Shown here piece after piece: positions 7,826 through 15,684 of a stretch of DNA of 62,271 nucleotides. This stretch comes from Spirochaetaceae bacterium. GTDB lineage: Bacteria; Spirochaetota; Spirochaetia; Treponematales; Rectinemataceae. The position numbers and the translations under genes are program-made. The DNA is taken from assembly GCA_025356015.1 (NCBI GenBank), contig JANXYO010000075.1, positions 1-62,271 of the forward strand, written 5' to 3'. Under the pieces are notes generated by a model. It made no database searches. It was not told the DNA's origin and was given only the letters and a program-made list of their open reading frames with translations. Each line of letters opens with the position of its first letter. Within the stretch, counting starts at the first letter, position 1.

Positions 7826-7864
7826 TTCTTTGGGATGGGGACCGGGCTTGGGAGCCACGGAACC

Positions 7865-7904
7865 AAAAAAAGCGCTCCCGGGGAAGGAGGAGAACCCCGG
7901 GAGC
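7865..7904 (-). terminator. intrinsic terminator of the TPR/phosphoesterase/ParB-like operon
   Basis: A perfect 10-base stem (GCTCCCGGGG with CCCCGGGAGC) with an 11-base loop is followed on the minus strand by seven T residues. It lies about 110 bases after the stop codon at 8013. Confidence 0.85.
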
Positions 7905-8012
7905 AGCACCACGAAAATGGAGGAATGGGCGGGTCCGTCTTCCCGACCCCTACATCAAGGTAACAACACTCGCCCCTCAAGGTTACCGCCGAGCTTCAAT
8001 CCCCCGGCTCCT

Positions 8013-8957
8013 CTAGTCGTCTGCCTTCCTTCCCATGCCCAGGCGGGCCGCCAGGGCGGCCATGTGGTGTGCGAGGGCCTCCCTGATCCTGGCCCCCTGG
8101 GACTTTCCGAACCTTGAGCCGAAGTCCCTTGCTGCCTCCCCTATGGGGTAGGCGAGGCCGTACTTTCGCTTGAGCTCGTCCCAGTACTTCACGATGAAGA
8201 CATAGAGGTCGGAGGGGGTCCTGCCTGGGAAGAGGGAGTGCAGGCCCTCCTCTTCGATCGCCATGACGACCGGGCGGTACACATTCTCGTGCCAGGACCA
8301 CACGGCCTCGGCGAAGCTGAGCTCCCGGGAGAGGTCCTGGTTCACAAAGTACTTGTGCACCAGGATGTGCTCGAGGATCTCGTCATAGCGGCCGGGGGTG
8401 CTGAAGGCGAGGTTGTAATCCCCGGTGAGCTGGCCGAACTCGGTCTTATCGTAGAAGCGCCTCTTCTCGTACAACAGGACCTCGCGCTTGAGCGCGTCGA
8501 GGGTCATGCCGGGGCTCAAGGGGACTATCGCGTCCAGGCTCGTCACCTCGGCGTCGATGCTCGCCTGGCCGCGCATGCGCGCCACCGACACCCTGTGGTT
8601 GCCATCCCTGACGAAATACAGGCCTCCGATCTCGTAGAGCCGCACTGCAGGGAGGGGCACGTCCTGGTAGTGGGCCATGTCCACCCTCACCCAGCGAGAG
8701 CGCAAATGCTCTCGGCGTGGAAGGAAATGGCGGTTGAAGTCCCGGTAGCGCCCCTCGCTGCCCACGATGAGGTCGACCGCGACGGCCTTCATTCCCACGT
8801 AGGTCTCGCTGCCTGGCTTCATGATGGCGAGGACATCCTCGAGGGGGAGGAGGCGGCCCCGCTCCGGGTCGAGGAGTCCCGCGATGCGCGACAGGAGCTC
8901 CCTGGTCCTTGCCCGGGCGAAGTCGCCCTCGGCCTGGGTCGCATACCAGTCGCTCAA
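8013..8957 (-). CDS. ParB/sulfiredoxin-like domain protein
   Basis: This 314-residue cytoplasmic protein contains YFVRDGNHRVSVARMRGQ around residues 115-135, the DGNHR turn typical of the ParB/Srx nucleotide-binding fold. A long helical C-terminal region follows, of the kind annotated DUF4032 in some bacteria. There is no helix-turn-helix as in chromosomal ParB, so a partition role is unlikely. The TTG start at 8957 has a strong GGAGG Shine-Dalgarno and overlaps the upstream phosphoesterase stop by four bases. It is the third gene of a tightly overlapping operon. The function is unknown; a nucleotide-binding or hydrolysing role is inference from the fold. Confidence 0.8.
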   Translation of the reverse strand: MSDWYATQAEGDFARARTRELLSRIAGLLDPERGRLLPLEDVLAIMKPGSETYVGMKAVAVDLIVGSEGRYRDFNRHFLPRREHLRSRWVRVDMAHYQDVPLPAVRLYEIGGLYFVRDGNHRVSVARMRGQASIDAEVTSLDAIVPLSPGMTLDALKREVLLYEKRRFYDKTEFGQLTGDYNLAFSTPGRYDEILEHILVHKYFVNQDLSRELSFAEAVWSWHENVYRPVVMAIEEEGLHSLFPGRTPSDLYVFIVKYWDELKRKYGLAYPIGEAARDFGSRFGKSQGARIREALAHHMAALAARLGMGRKADD

Positions 8958-9607
8958 GGCTCGACCTCCGTATCAAGGAGCCAGTGCCCGAAGGCGTTGA
9001 TCACCAGGGTTTCCTCGTAGCGGGAAATGCGCACGTCGGCGAGGTCATACAGGTGGATGTGGCCGTGGATGAGCCAGCGCGGCCTGAAGGTGCGCATGAG
9101 CCAGAGGAAGGAGCGGAAGCCGCGGTGGCAGGGGTCGTCGCGGTCGTGGATGCCCCTGGGTGCGGCGTGGGTGAGGACAAGGTCGACCGCCCTCCCCCTG
9201 AGGAGGCGGTTGAGGAGGAGGCGGGGCGCCAGAAGGAGGATGTGGAGAACCATGGAGAATTCGCTGTACTGGTTCGGGCCCCGGTTGTAAAGCATGGAGC
9301 CGGGGAGGCCCAGGATGATCAGGCCCTCCTGGCCGGTGATCCTGAAGCCGGTGTCAATCGCCCCATGGTCGGAAAGCGGATCGGGGGCGAAGACCGTCGA
9401 CCATGGCCCCGCCATCGAGAGGGCTCCCAGGTCATGGTTGCCCGCGACGAAGACCAGGGGCTTGTTCAGCATCGAGGTTATGAAGCCGAGGTACTCCATG
9501 GGGAGATCGCCCGCGCTCAGGACCATGTCGACATCGCGGAAACGCTCCCGGACCCGGGGCGAATACACGACCGGGTCGACCTGGTCCGAGACACATAGGA
9601 TCTTCAT
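8954..9607 (-). CDS. calcineurin-like metallophosphoesterase
   Basis: A 217-residue protein with the metallophosphoesterase motif series: a first block MKILCVSDQVD (Asp, but the usual DxH has DxV), then SAGDLP, VAGNHD, an LTHAAP block and HGHIH near the C-terminus. The fold binds two metals and hydrolyses phosphoesters; the substrate is unknown. The change of the first motif from DxH to DxV removes one usual metal ligand. The start at 9607 overlaps the TPR-Mrr gene stop by four bases, and the next gene overlaps its own stop, so all three are probably translated together. Confidence 0.87.
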   Translation of the reverse strand: MKILCVSDQVDPVVYSPRVRERFRDVDMVLSAGDLPMEYLGFITSMLNKPLVFVAGNHDLGALSMAGPWSTVFAPDPLSDHGAIDTGFRITGQEGLIILGLPGSMLYNRGPNQYSEFSMVLHILLLAPRLLLNRLLRGRAVDLVLTHAAPRGIHDRDDPCHRGFRSFLWLMRTFRPRWLIHGHIHLYDLADVRISRYEETLVINAFGHWLLDTEVEP

Positions 9608-10986
9608 CGCCGGCGGGCTGTGGCTGCCGGCAGATGGGCGAGCATCTCCTGGAGCTTTTCCTTCGTATAGAGCTCCACCGACCTGTTCTCGGCGAACTCG
9701 AGAGCTGTCCTGGTGAAGCCCGCGCTCGTGACAATGCCGCCCCTGACCACCCCGAGCTTCTTCATCTGGTCTATGAGGGAGCGGACGGCAGTGTCGTCGA
9801 CATTGTCCGAGATCCGGAGGAAACGGACGAGACGGGGCAGCTTCTTCGCACCGAGCCATTTCTCCGACTCGCCCTCCACGGCGATGATGTCGACGCCGTC
9901 AGACACCTCGGCGATGTCCCGGATGGAGAGGCTCATTGCATTCTGGATTATCGACTTGCATATCTCGAGGAACTCCTCCTTGCCGCAGGTGAGGAAGTCC
10001 TTCATCCGGTCATCAGTCCTGTATTCCTGGTACTGGGCGAGCTTCTCCGCGACATCCCTGAAGCCGGCCTTCTTCGAGTAGATCCTCTCCCACTGCTCGA
10101 TGGCCTTGTCGAGTTCGCGGTTCTTCTCCCTGCACATCGCGAGGAAGTAGCGCCCGTAGAGGGACTCGGGCGCGGTCTCGTCCTTGATCATCTTCACGGC
10201 CCGCTCGAGTTCGGGCACGGCCTTGTCGAGGGCTCCCTGGCTCATGTAGCAGCCACCGCGCTCGACCAGGGCTTTCTGCCTGAGCTCAGGAGAGCGCGCG
10301 GCCTTCTCGAAGGCGAGGAGGGCGGGGGTATAGTCGCTCCCTTCCTTGAGGATCTTGCCGAGGTAAAAATAAGCCTCGAAGTCGTCGGGATTCCACTTGA
10401 TGGCCGCCTCGAGCTCGGTTCGCGCTTCCATTGGATGCTTGGTGCGGTAGAGGATGAGGCCGAGGGTATGGTGGGCCTGGTAGAGGCGCTCGTCCATCTC
10501 GATCGCCTTGCGCAGGTATTTGAGCGCGACGTCGGTACGGTTTCGGTCCTCGAACAGGCGCCCGGCGTCGAAGAAGTGGGCTGCCCGGCCCGAGTCGACT
10601 TGGGTGAGGAGGATGTGCTCCTTGAGCGCCTCCTCGGTCTGGTTGAAGCGCTCGTAAAGGCTCGCGATGCGCGTCCGGAATTCGATTTCCGGGAGATCGG
10701 GCCCGAACTGGGAGATCTGGTTGACGGCTTTGAACTCCATGAGGGCAAGCTCTGGCTTGTTGTCCCCGAGATAGGCAAGGCCAAGGTACCAGTGGGCCAC
10801 GGCGTTCCTCGGGTCCTTGGAAAGGATCGCCTTGGCCGAGCGGATCGCCGCCGTGGCCCGCCCCTGCTTGAGCTGGTCGGCTATGGCCTTGGTCTGACGG
10901 GGGGTCGCGATCATGCGGATGATGAACCAGCTCAAGAAGCCGACCGCTACTCCGAGAATAATGATGAGAATCACAATGAATGACAT
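9604..10986 (-). CDS. membrane-anchored TPR protein with degenerate Mrr-like nuclease fold
   Basis: This 460-residue protein has an N-terminal transmembrane helix (IVILIIILGVAVGFLSWFII). About seven TPR-like repeats follow from residue 40 to 300. The C-terminal domain resembles the restriction-endonuclease type IV Mrr fold, with GVDIIAVEGE, GIVTSAGFTRTALEFAE and VELYTKEKLQEML. In active Mrr domains a QxK or ExK strand follows the first Asp; here that strand reads LVRFLRI, so the catalytic pair appears lost. It may bind DNA or act as a scaffold on the inner membrane. It is the first gene of an overlapping operon with a phosphoesterase and a ParB-like protein. Confidence 0.82.
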   Translation of the reverse strand: MSFIVILIIILGVAVGFLSWFIIRMIATPRQTKAIADQLKQGRATAAIRSAKAILSKDPRNAVAHWYLGLAYLGDNKPELALMEFKAVNQISQFGPDLPEIEFRTRIASLYERFNQTEEALKEHILLTQVDSGRAAHFFDAGRLFEDRNRTDVALKYLRKAIEMDERLYQAHHTLGLILYRTKHPMEARTELEAAIKWNPDDFEAYFYLGKILKEGSDYTPALLAFEKAARSPELRQKALVERGGCYMSQGALDKAVPELERAVKMIKDETAPESLYGRYFLAMCREKNRELDKAIEQWERIYSKKAGFRDVAEKLAQYQEYRTDDRMKDFLTCGKEEFLEICKSIIQNAMSLSIRDIAEVSDGVDIIAVEGESEKWLGAKKLPRLVRFLRISDNVDDTAVRSLIDQMKKLGVVRGGIVTSAGFTRTALEFAENRSVELYTKEKLQEMLAHLPAATARRR

Positions 10987-11026
10987 TCAGTATTCCATCC
11001 TAAAGGAGGGGCGGACCGAAGTGGCT

Positions 11027-11054
11027 TTGATGCCCTCCCGTGGTATTATACTAT
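11027..11054 (+). promoter_or_regulatory. promoter region between divergent TPR genes
   Basis: On the plus strand TTGATG, 16-base spacer, TACTAT. On the minus strand a perfect TATAAT overlaps the same bases (11046-11051), probably for the gene at 10986, but its -35 is poor. The two -10 elements interlock, so the two genes may compete for polymerase. Confidence 0.5.
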
Positions 11055-11124
11055 AGTCGATACGCATTGCTTGAAAACGGGCTCCCATGTGAAAGCGAAA
11101 AATACTCCCGCGGAGGTCAGAGGC

Positions 11125-11829
11125 TTGAGGGTTTTCCCATTCCTGGTCATCGCCTGCTTCCTCGTGGTCTCGCAGCGGCCTGTAGCCGCCGGACCCTTCG
11201 AGGACGGTGAGCGCCTTTTCCGGGAAAACAAGCCCCAGGATGCCGTCCTCCTCCTCGAAAGGGCCGTCACCGAGGGCGGAGTCGACGAGAGGGCCTGGAT
11301 CTATCTCGCCATCTCCTACCAGCAGTTGGGAAAGCTCGACGACGCGGCTTCCGCCCTCCGCCGTGGCCTCGGCTCTGCCCAGCGCCTCAAGCACCTGTTC
11401 TATTTCGACCTCGGGAACGTGTTCACCCTCCAGGGCAGAAACGCCTTCGCCGAGGACGCCTACAGCCAGGCCATCGGGAGCAACGCGAGCTATGCCCCCG
11501 CCTACCTAAACCGGGCCAATTCCCGGCTCAACCTCAAGAATTTCCCGGGCGCCCAGGACGATTATCGCCGCTATCTCGAGCTCGATGCCGCCAGCCCCCA
11601 GAGAGCCGCCATCGAGGAGATCCTCAGGCGCCTGGGCAACGCGATCGCGGATTCCCAGCGCCTCGCCGCCGATGCCCAGGCCAGGGCCCAGGCCGATGAG
11701 GCCGCGAAGAAGGCCCTCCTCGACCAGGTGACCTCCTCGCTCAAGGCGGCCGCAGACGAGACCACGAGCCTCTCGGCGGGTTCGGGAGCGGTCCAGGGTT
11801 ACGGAGATGAGCTCAAGATAGAAGAATGA
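11125..11829 (+). CDS. secreted TPR protein
   Basis: A 234-residue exported protein. The start at TTG 11125 is preferred over in-frame starts at 11071 (TTG) and 11089 (GTG), because GGAGGT lies seven bases upstream and the protein then opens with a clean signal peptide, RVFPFLVIACFLVVSQRPVA. Three to four TPR units follow, for example AWIYLAISYQQLGKLDDAAS and YAPAYLNRANSRLNLKNFPG. The C-terminus is Ala/Gln-rich and helical. It lies 28 bases upstream of another TPR gene and is probably cotranscribed with it. It likely serves as a periplasmic scaffold; no partner can be named. Confidence 0.85.
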   Translation: MRVFPFLVIACFLVVSQRPVAAGPFEDGERLFRENKPQDAVLLLERAVTEGGVDERAWIYLAISYQQLGKLDDAASALRRGLGSAQRLKHLFYFDLGNVFTLQGRNAFAEDAYSQAIGSNASYAPAYLNRANSRLNLKNFPGAQDDYRRYLELDAASPQRAAIEEILRRLGNAIADSQRLAADAQARAQADEAAKKALLDQVTSSLKAAADETTSLSAGSGAVQGYGDELKIEE

Positions 11830-11857
11830 GCGAGAATAACACAGGGAGAGCAGCCAC

Positions 11858-13807
11858 ATGACAAAGACATCGAAGGTCCTCCTCGGCGCGGCTGGGGCCG
11901 CCCTCCTCCTTGGCCTCGGGCTCTATGTCCTGCTGGGGCCGCTTAGCTCAGCCAGCACCAGACGCAATGTCCTCGCCTCGGCCAACTACTACATCCAGAA
12001 GGGCGACTACGGCCGGGCCCTCGACCTCCTGGACAAGCTCCTCATCGCGAACGCCTCGGATTCAGAGGCCCAGTCCCTCCGCGACAAGGCCATGGCTGGG
12101 AAGTCGGGGAACGATGCGGCCAAGGCAGCCGAGGTCGCCAAGGCGGAGGAGAGCGGCCAGGCCGCGATAGCAAGTTCCCTCGCCAAGCTCGGCCAGAACC
12201 TAAAGGGCGCCGTTCCTCCCCAGGCCGCCGCCGCGAGGCCACCGGCCGAGAATCCCGCGGACGCGAGCGCGAAGGCGAAGAAGGCCGAGGACGACGCGCG
12301 CAGGAAGGCCGAGGCCGAGGCCGAGGCGGCGCGCAAGAAGGCCGAGGCCGAGGAGCTCGCCAAGAAAGGCCGCGAGCTCCAGGACAGGATGCGCTCCGTC
12401 AACGACCTTGTCGACAAAGGCAAGCTGGCCATCGACAAGGGCAACTTCAAGGACGGAGACAGGCTCTTCACCGAGGCCCAGGCGGCCTTTCCCGAGGGAG
12501 AGGACAAATACGCGGGCCAGAAGCTCGCCGAGATAGCTGACGCCCTTTATGGCGCCTCGAAGAAGAATCCGGGCAGCGAGGCCGACGCGGCCCTGAAGGA
12601 ATCCATCCAGACGGCGCGCGATTCCAAGAAAAAGGATCCGAACAACGCCTTGCCTTACTACACCCTTGGAAAGATCAACTCAGACCTGAACCAGACAGAC
12701 AACGCGATAACCGAACTCAAGCAGGCTACCAGCCTCGATCCGAAGAACTACCTCTACTCCTACCAGCTGGGCATTGCCTACCTCAAGGCCCGCCGCTACG
12801 AGGACGCCCGCCAGGCCTTCGAGGCCACCATCACCCTCAATCCCCGCTTCGAGCGGGGCTTCTACAACCTCGGCACGACCTGGAAGGCTCTCGGAGACCA
12901 GAACAAGGCCCTCGACGCCTTCCGCAAGGCTGTCCAGGTGAAGAGCGACTACGGGATAGGCTGGCAGGAGATAGGCCGGATAATGGCGAGCCGCGGCGAC
13001 AGCAAGGCCGCCGTGGACTCCTTCGGCAAGGCGATCCAGGCCGACCCCTCGAATGCCCAGGCGATGCGCGAGCTGGCAGTCGTCGAGGCCGAGGGCGGGG
13101 ACAACAAGGCCGCCGAGGCCCTCTTCCAGCGCGCCCTTGGCGTGAAGGACGACGCCCTCACCAACTACAACATGGCCACGGTGAAGCTCAAGCTCGAGAA
13201 GGGCCCCGACGCGGTCAAGTACGCCGAGAAGGCCGTAGCTCAGTCGCCCAACGTGGCAATCTACCAGTACACCCTTGGGCTCTCCTACGAGAGGGCGGGG
13301 AACGTGGACGGCGCCATCACCGCCTATACCCAGGCCGCGGGCCTCGACAAGAAGTACGACGAGCCGCGGATAAACCTGGGGCGGATCTACCTCGACTCAG
13401 GCTTCACGGACAAGGCCCTCACCTGGCTCGATGGCGCCTACCAGGCCAATCCCAAGTCCTTCGAAGCCAACAACAACCTCGGCAACGCCTACGCGAAGAA
13501 GGGTCTCTTCGAGAAATCGGTCTTCCACTACGAGATCGCCCTGAGCCTGGCGCCAAGGGACTCCACGGTCCGACTCAATCTCGCCAAATCCTACGTGGGT
13601 GAGAACAAGCTCGACGCTGCTCGCGATGCCTATGTGGAGCTCCTCAAGCTCGCCCCCGCCCAGTGGGATGCGATGTTCGAGCTTGGCCGCCTGTACGCGA
13701 GCATGGGAAACGCCGCAGAGGCCAAGAAGATGCTGGGCGATCTCCTCGCGAGGAAGCCCGACTATCCGCGGCGTGCCGAGGCCGAGAAGATAATGGCGGG
13801 GATCTAG
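11858..13807 (+). CDS. large membrane-anchored TPR protein
   Basis: A 649-residue protein. An N-terminal helix (VLLGAAGAALLLGLGLYVLL) anchors it. Residues 90-190 are an Ala/Lys/Glu-rich coiled-coil segment with repeated EAEAARKKAEAEEL-like heptads. From about residue 240 to the end there are at least ten TPR repeats, such as LPYYTLGKINSDLNQTDNAI and AWQEIGRI-type units. The last repeats end in KKMLGDLLARKPDYPRRAEA. A GGGAG Shine-Dalgarno precedes the ATG. The stop codon TAG is formed on a CTAG palindrome that also gives the stop of mutL on the other strand. A scaffold role in the envelope is likely. Confidence 0.88.
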   Translation: MTKTSKVLLGAAGAALLLGLGLYVLLGPLSSASTRRNVLASANYYIQKGDYGRALDLLDKLLIANASDSEAQSLRDKAMAGKSGNDAAKAAEVAKAEESGQAAIASSLAKLGQNLKGAVPPQAAAARPPAENPADASAKAKKAEDDARRKAEAEAEAARKKAEAEELAKKGRELQDRMRSVNDLVDKGKLAIDKGNFKDGDRLFTEAQAAFPEGEDKYAGQKLAEIADALYGASKKNPGSEADAALKESIQTARDSKKKDPNNALPYYTLGKINSDLNQTDNAITELKQATSLDPKNYLYSYQLGIAYLKARRYEDARQAFEATITLNPRFERGFYNLGTTWKALGDQNKALDAFRKAVQVKSDYGIGWQEIGRIMASRGDSKAAVDSFGKAIQADPSNAQAMRELAVVEAEGGDNKAAEALFQRALGVKDDALTNYNMATVKLKLEKGPDAVKYAEKAVAQSPNVAIYQYTLGLSYERAGNVDGAITAYTQAAGLDKKYDEPRINLGRIYLDSGFTDKALTWLDGAYQANPKSFEANNNLGNAYAKKGLFEKSVFHYEIALSLAPRDSTVRLNLAKSYVGENKLDAARDAYVELLKLAPAQWDAMFELGRLYASMGNAAEAKKMLGDLLARKPDYPRRAEAEKIMAGI

Positions 13808-15558
13808 ACGAGCCTCCTGACGAGGCGGTAAAGCTGCTCCCTCGTGATGCGCGTCCACACAGGGCGGCCGTGGGGGCAGCGGGGCTCGGGCAGGCTGAGG
13901 GCACGCGCGATGAGCTCGGTCGCGGCCACCTCGTCGAGGATGTCCCCGTCCTTCACCGCCGCCCTGCAGGCGGCCATCGCACGCACCGAGCGCAGGGGGT
14001 CGGCCCCGGCCGCGAGATCGAGGGCGAGCTCCCGAACAGCGCCGACTGGATCGCCCTTGAGCATCGCGGGCACAGCGGTGACAAGCCAGGACACTCCTCC
14101 CTCGCGCTCGAGGCGGAAGCCCGACCTGGCCGCCGCGGAGGAGAAGAGCGCGAGCCTTGAGTCCTCCTCCTCATCCACGGCCTCGAAGTACTCCGGGACG
14201 AGGAGCTCCTGGACATCGCTATCGAGTGAGGCCAGCTCGTCGAAGATGAGCCGCTCGTGCGCCGCGTGCTGGTCGAGGAACCAGAGCTCGTCGCCTCGCT
14301 CGAACAGGAGGAAGGGGCCAAGGGCCCTCCCCACGTAACGGAAGGCCCCCTCGGCCGGGGCGGGGACCGCGGCCCGATCCGGGGCTCCTCTTTCCCTGTC
14401 CTCCTCGATTCTCTCCCGCACCTCCTCGAAGTCAGACCAGGAGGGACGCGACACAATATCGCCCAACGCGTTGAGCGACGGCCCTCCCGGGACTCCGCCC
14501 GCCGGGTAGGGAGCGCTCTCGAGGGAGAGCTCCTGCCAGGGCTCGGGGCTCATCGCCTCCGGAAGTCGGTGCGCGAGGCTTCCAAGGAAGGACTGCACAG
14601 CCGAGACGAGGGACTTTCTTATGGACTGCGCATCCTTGAACCTGACCTCCCGCTTGGCCGGATGGATGTTGAAGTCGGCCACCGAGGGGTCGATCTCGAG
14701 GAAGAGGAAGGCGCAGGGATGGGCCCCGCCAGGGAGGTATCCGGAGAACGCGTATTCGAGGGCCTGTACGAGGGACCACTCCTGGACCCGGCGGCGGTTC
14801 ACGAAGACCTGGAGGAGGCGCCTGTCCTGCCTCGAGTACGAGGGCCCGGCGGCCACGACCTGTCCCTCGAAGAGCTCTCCCGAGAAGCGTATTGTGTAGG
14901 CAAGCTTGCGCGGCATCTCGCTGCAGCAGGCGAGGCAGCGGGCAAGGTTGTCTCCGGGAAGGAGGATATCGCTCTGGGCGCTCCCCGAGCTCCAGGTGAA
15001 GCGGACGGCCGGGTGGGTGAGGGCCTTGTCGGTGAATGCCTGCCGGCAGAGTGCAGCCTCGGCCTGGGGGCGCTTGAGGAACTGCCTTCGCGCGGGGAAG
15101 TCATCAAAGAGGCCGGTCACGGCGACGGCCGTGCCCCGCCTTCCCGCGCTCGCCTCGATGCGGGTCTCGATCCCTGGCCCCGCGACCAGGCGGTGGGCGC
15201 TGGCCGAGAGCTCGTCCTTCGTGGTGATCTCGAGGCGCGCTGCTGCGGCGATCGAGGAGAGGGCCTCTCCGCGGAAGCCGAGGCTGCGGGTCCTGAGCAG
15301 GTCGTCTGCGGTGCGTATCTTCGAGGTCGCGTGGGGGAGGATGGAGAGCTCGAGGTCGCCGCGATCCATCCCGGAGCCGTCGTCGACCACCCTGATCAGG
15401 CTCGTCCCGCCAGCCTCGATGCTGACCGACACCTCCGAGGGCCCGGAGTCCAGGGCATTGTCCAGAAGCTCACGCAGGGCCGCTGCGGGTCTGTCGATGA
15501 CCTCTCCCGCTGCTATGAGGCGGGCCGTCTCGGGCGCGAGGACGCGTATGGTTCCCAT
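13804..15558 (-). CDS. mutL: DNA mismatch repair protein MutL
   Basis: A 584-residue mismatch-repair protein that links mismatch recognition to strand incision. The N-terminal GHKL ATPase is intact: LRELLDNALDSG, DDGSGMD and RSLGFRGEALSSI. The C-terminal domain has the endonuclease-type block DQHAAHERLIFDEL near residue 427 and CPHGRP near 561. That suggests an incising MutL, as in bacteria without MutH, although the motif DQHA(X)2E(X)4E ends in Asp here, with Glu one residue later. The start at 15558 gives the standard N-terminus, has no Shine-Dalgarno and lies seven bases after a TATACT box, so the mRNA may be leaderless. Its stop interlocks with that of the TPR gene. Confidence 0.96.
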   Translation of the reverse strand: MGTIRVLAPETARLIAAGEVIDRPAAALRELLDNALDSGPSEVSVSIEAGGTSLIRVVDDGSGMDRGDLELSILPHATSKIRTADDLLRTRSLGFRGEALSSIAAAARLEITTKDELSASAHRLVAGPGIETRIEASAGRRGTAVAVTGLFDDFPARRQFLKRPQAEAALCRQAFTDKALTHPAVRFTWSSGSAQSDILLPGDNLARCLACCSEMPRKLAYTIRFSGELFEGQVVAAGPSYSRQDRRLLQVFVNRRRVQEWSLVQALEYAFSGYLPGGAHPCAFLFLEIDPSVADFNIHPAKREVRFKDAQSIRKSLVSAVQSFLGSLAHRLPEAMSPEPWQELSLESAPYPAGGVPGGPSLNALGDIVSRPSWSDFEEVRERIEEDRERGAPDRAAVPAPAEGAFRYVGRALGPFLLFERGDELWFLDQHAAHERLIFDELASLDSDVQELLVPEYFEAVDEEEDSRLALFSSAAARSGFRLEREGGVSWLVTAVPAMLKGDPVGAVRELALDLAAGADPLRSVRAMAACRAAVKDGDILDEVAATELIARALSLPEPRCPHGRPVWTRITREQLYRLVRRLV

Positions 15559-15565
15559 GGGCCCT

Positions 15566-15571
15566 AGTATA
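15566..15571 (-). promoter_or_regulatory. -10 box of mutL, leaderless layout
   Basis: TATACT on the minus strand, separated from the mutL ATG by seven bases. No good -35 is visible, so this promoter is less certain than the others. Confidence 0.4.
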
Positions 15572-15607
15572 CCCCGCGGCAGGATGCGGGTGGGAGGACG
15601 CGGGAGC

Positions 15608-15638
15608 AAAAAAAGACGCTCCGGAAAACCGGAGCGTC
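15608..15638 (-). terminator. intrinsic terminator of the FecR/beta-barrel operon
   Basis: A perfect 10-base stem (GACGCTCCGG with CCGGAGCGTC) and four-base loop are followed on the minus strand by seven T residues, 46 bases after the stop codon at 15685. Confidence 0.88.
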
Positions 15639-15684
15639 GATCACCGCGGATAGGGAGGCGATGACCACCCTTCCGCAATAGTCC

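Noticed and set aside
7571-7912. 113-residue minus-strand frame over the zinc-ribbon gene
   Set aside because: It is in another frame and runs through the promoter and the neighbouring terminator; the 56-residue frame has the Cys pairs, Shine-Dalgarno and promoter.
9634-10983. 449-residue plus-strand frame opposite the TPR-Mrr gene
   Set aside because: It mirrors the TPR gene almost exactly and has shadow-frame composition (Leu/Val/Glu/Gly-rich, no recognisable domain); the minus strand has clear TPR and Mrr motifs.
14257-15567. 436-residue plus-strand frame over mutL
   Set aside because: It is antisense to the conserved MutL ATPase domain and has no start signals.
15604-15640. The mutL-side hairpin as a mutL regulatory element
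   Set aside because: The T run follows the stem on the minus strand just after the FecR/barrel gene, so it is that operon's terminator, upstream of the mutL promoter.
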